Origin: a virus
Length of the DNA: 38,144 nucleotides
Virus record (IMG/VR): IMGVR_UViG_3300044712_001180
Location: 1-38,144 of that record
Strand: one strand, 5' to 3'
Shown in pieces: positions 37,823-38,144 of this stretch. How positions within the stretch are numbered: the first letter of the stretch is position 1; every line of letters begins with the position of its first letter. The position numbers and the translations under genes are program-made. The notes beneath the pieces are model-generated. The model saw nothing but the letters and a program-made list of their open reading frames with translations, was not told the origin of the DNA and searched no databases.

Positions 37823-37912
37823 ATGCCCAAATATAGCTTGCCTGTAATTAGTGGGCGTGAATTAGATAATCGGCGGCAACCGCAAATGTGGATTAGCATA
37901 GCTTTATTGTGA
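37823..37912 (+). CDS. 29-residue micro-ORF (PKYSLP type)
   Basis: The frame MPKYSLPVISGRELDNRR... ends in TGATG, sharing a base with the next ATG. The shared PKYSLP segment in the following frame and the coupling give it some support. Function is unknown. Confidence 0.35.
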   Translation: MPKYSLPVISGRELDNRRQPQMWISIALL

Positions 37913-38049
37913 TGAATAAGAAAAAACGTGTAAGATTTGTTTCTGGGCTTCTGAAACTGCGCACAGCCACGTTTGGGCGCCCTGTTTGCCGTCTATTTTC
38001 AGGTCTAAACACAAATCGCCCTAAATACAGCTTGCCCGCCCCCAAGTAA
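37912..38049 (+). CDS. 45-residue basic micro-ORF crossing the contig join
   Basis: MNKKKRVRFVSGLLKLRTAT leads to NRPKYSLPAPK at the end. The last 57 bases lie in the terminal repeat, so in the circular genome this frame runs from the right end across the join (its stop is also at 55-57). It repeats the PKYSLP segment of the frame before it. Confidence 0.4.
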   Translation: MNKKKRVRFVSGLLKLRTATFGRPVCRLFSGLNTNRPKYSLPAPK

Positions 38050-38118
38050 CTGCTTTGCTTGGTTTGGGGCGGGTCGAATTACCCGACATGCCTACTGGGG
38101 CTATAGTGCGCCCCCCGC
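37993..38118. repeat. Terminal direct repeat, right copy
   Basis: Identical to 1-126. Whether the repeat is only an assembly overlap or a real redundancy cannot be told from one contig. Confidence 0.9.
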
Positions 38119-38144
38119 GGGGCGGGGCGGGGGGGGGGGCGGGC
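38119..38144. other. G-rich tail that does not match the left end
   Basis: After the repeat the left end continues in C7 octamers, whereas this tail continues in G-runs, roughly the reverse complement of the octamer block. A fold-back read or polymerase slippage in the G/C tract is the simplest explanation. A real inverted arrangement of the repeat is less likely. Confidence 0.6.

Overview
The window is a nearly complete tailed-phage genome. Bases 1-126 recur exactly at 37993-38118, so the contig closes on itself into a circularly permuted or terminally redundant molecule of about 37,992 bp. The contig breaks in a C/G-rich octamer repeat, and the last 26 bases look like fold-back sequence. 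No integrase, repressor of a known family, tRNA or CRISPR array is visible, so I read it as a lytic phage or a phage of unknown lifestyle. The host cannot be named. Most genes lack Shine-Dalgarno motifs, several starts follow a C-rich leader of the type AACCATCCCC-ATG, and the DNA is GC-rich by eye. This points to a bacterium that initiates without Shine-Dalgarno pairing; Verrucomicrobiota or a similar phylum is only a guess.

Layout. Bases 1-784 are non-coding and hold the terminal repeat, the octamer repeat and a region of nested inverted repeats (about 228-760) that looks like a large structured RNA. Bases 785-3316 carry a leftward operon with an HNH endonuclease, a C5-type DNA methyltransferase homologue and small proteins. 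Bases 3428-26559 carry the rightward late region. It opens with a putative regulator, a methyltransferase, a radical SAM protein and an HNH nuclease. It then follows lambda-like order: small and large terminase, gpW-like protein, portal, protease/scaffold, major capsid protein, connector and tail-completion proteins, terminator, tube, chaperone, short tape measure, baseplate and fibre proteins, tailspike, and a membrane/lysis block. Cargo is inserted into this order: a second methyltransferase, a glycosyltransferase-like gene and a small membrane protein between terminase and gpW, a GT-A glycosyltransferase after the capsid gene, and a minimal ATP-dependent DNA ligase on the opposite strand inside the tail genes.

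Bases 26709-36280 form a long leftward early operon, mostly coupled by ATGA overlaps. It encodes an SSB-like protein, a possible replication organiser, HNH and PD-(D/E)XK nucleases, an adenine/cytosine-N DNA methyltransferase, a metallophosphoesterase, an ASCH-like protein, a SWIM-type zinc protein and many micro-proteins. It meets the late operon tail to tail at about 26560-26700, where hairpins sit. A divergent control region (36281-36441) with a perfect 8+8 bp operator-like repeat separates it from a small rightward set (36442-38049).

No DNA polymerase, helicase, primase or endolysin could be recognised, so replication probably relies on the host and lysis uses something unfamiliar. The most unusual items are the structured RNA candidate, the radical SAM/methyltransferase/glycosyltransferase cargo, the antisense mini-ligase with a near-leaderless promoter, and a recurring TCTAACAGTTAGA palindrome.
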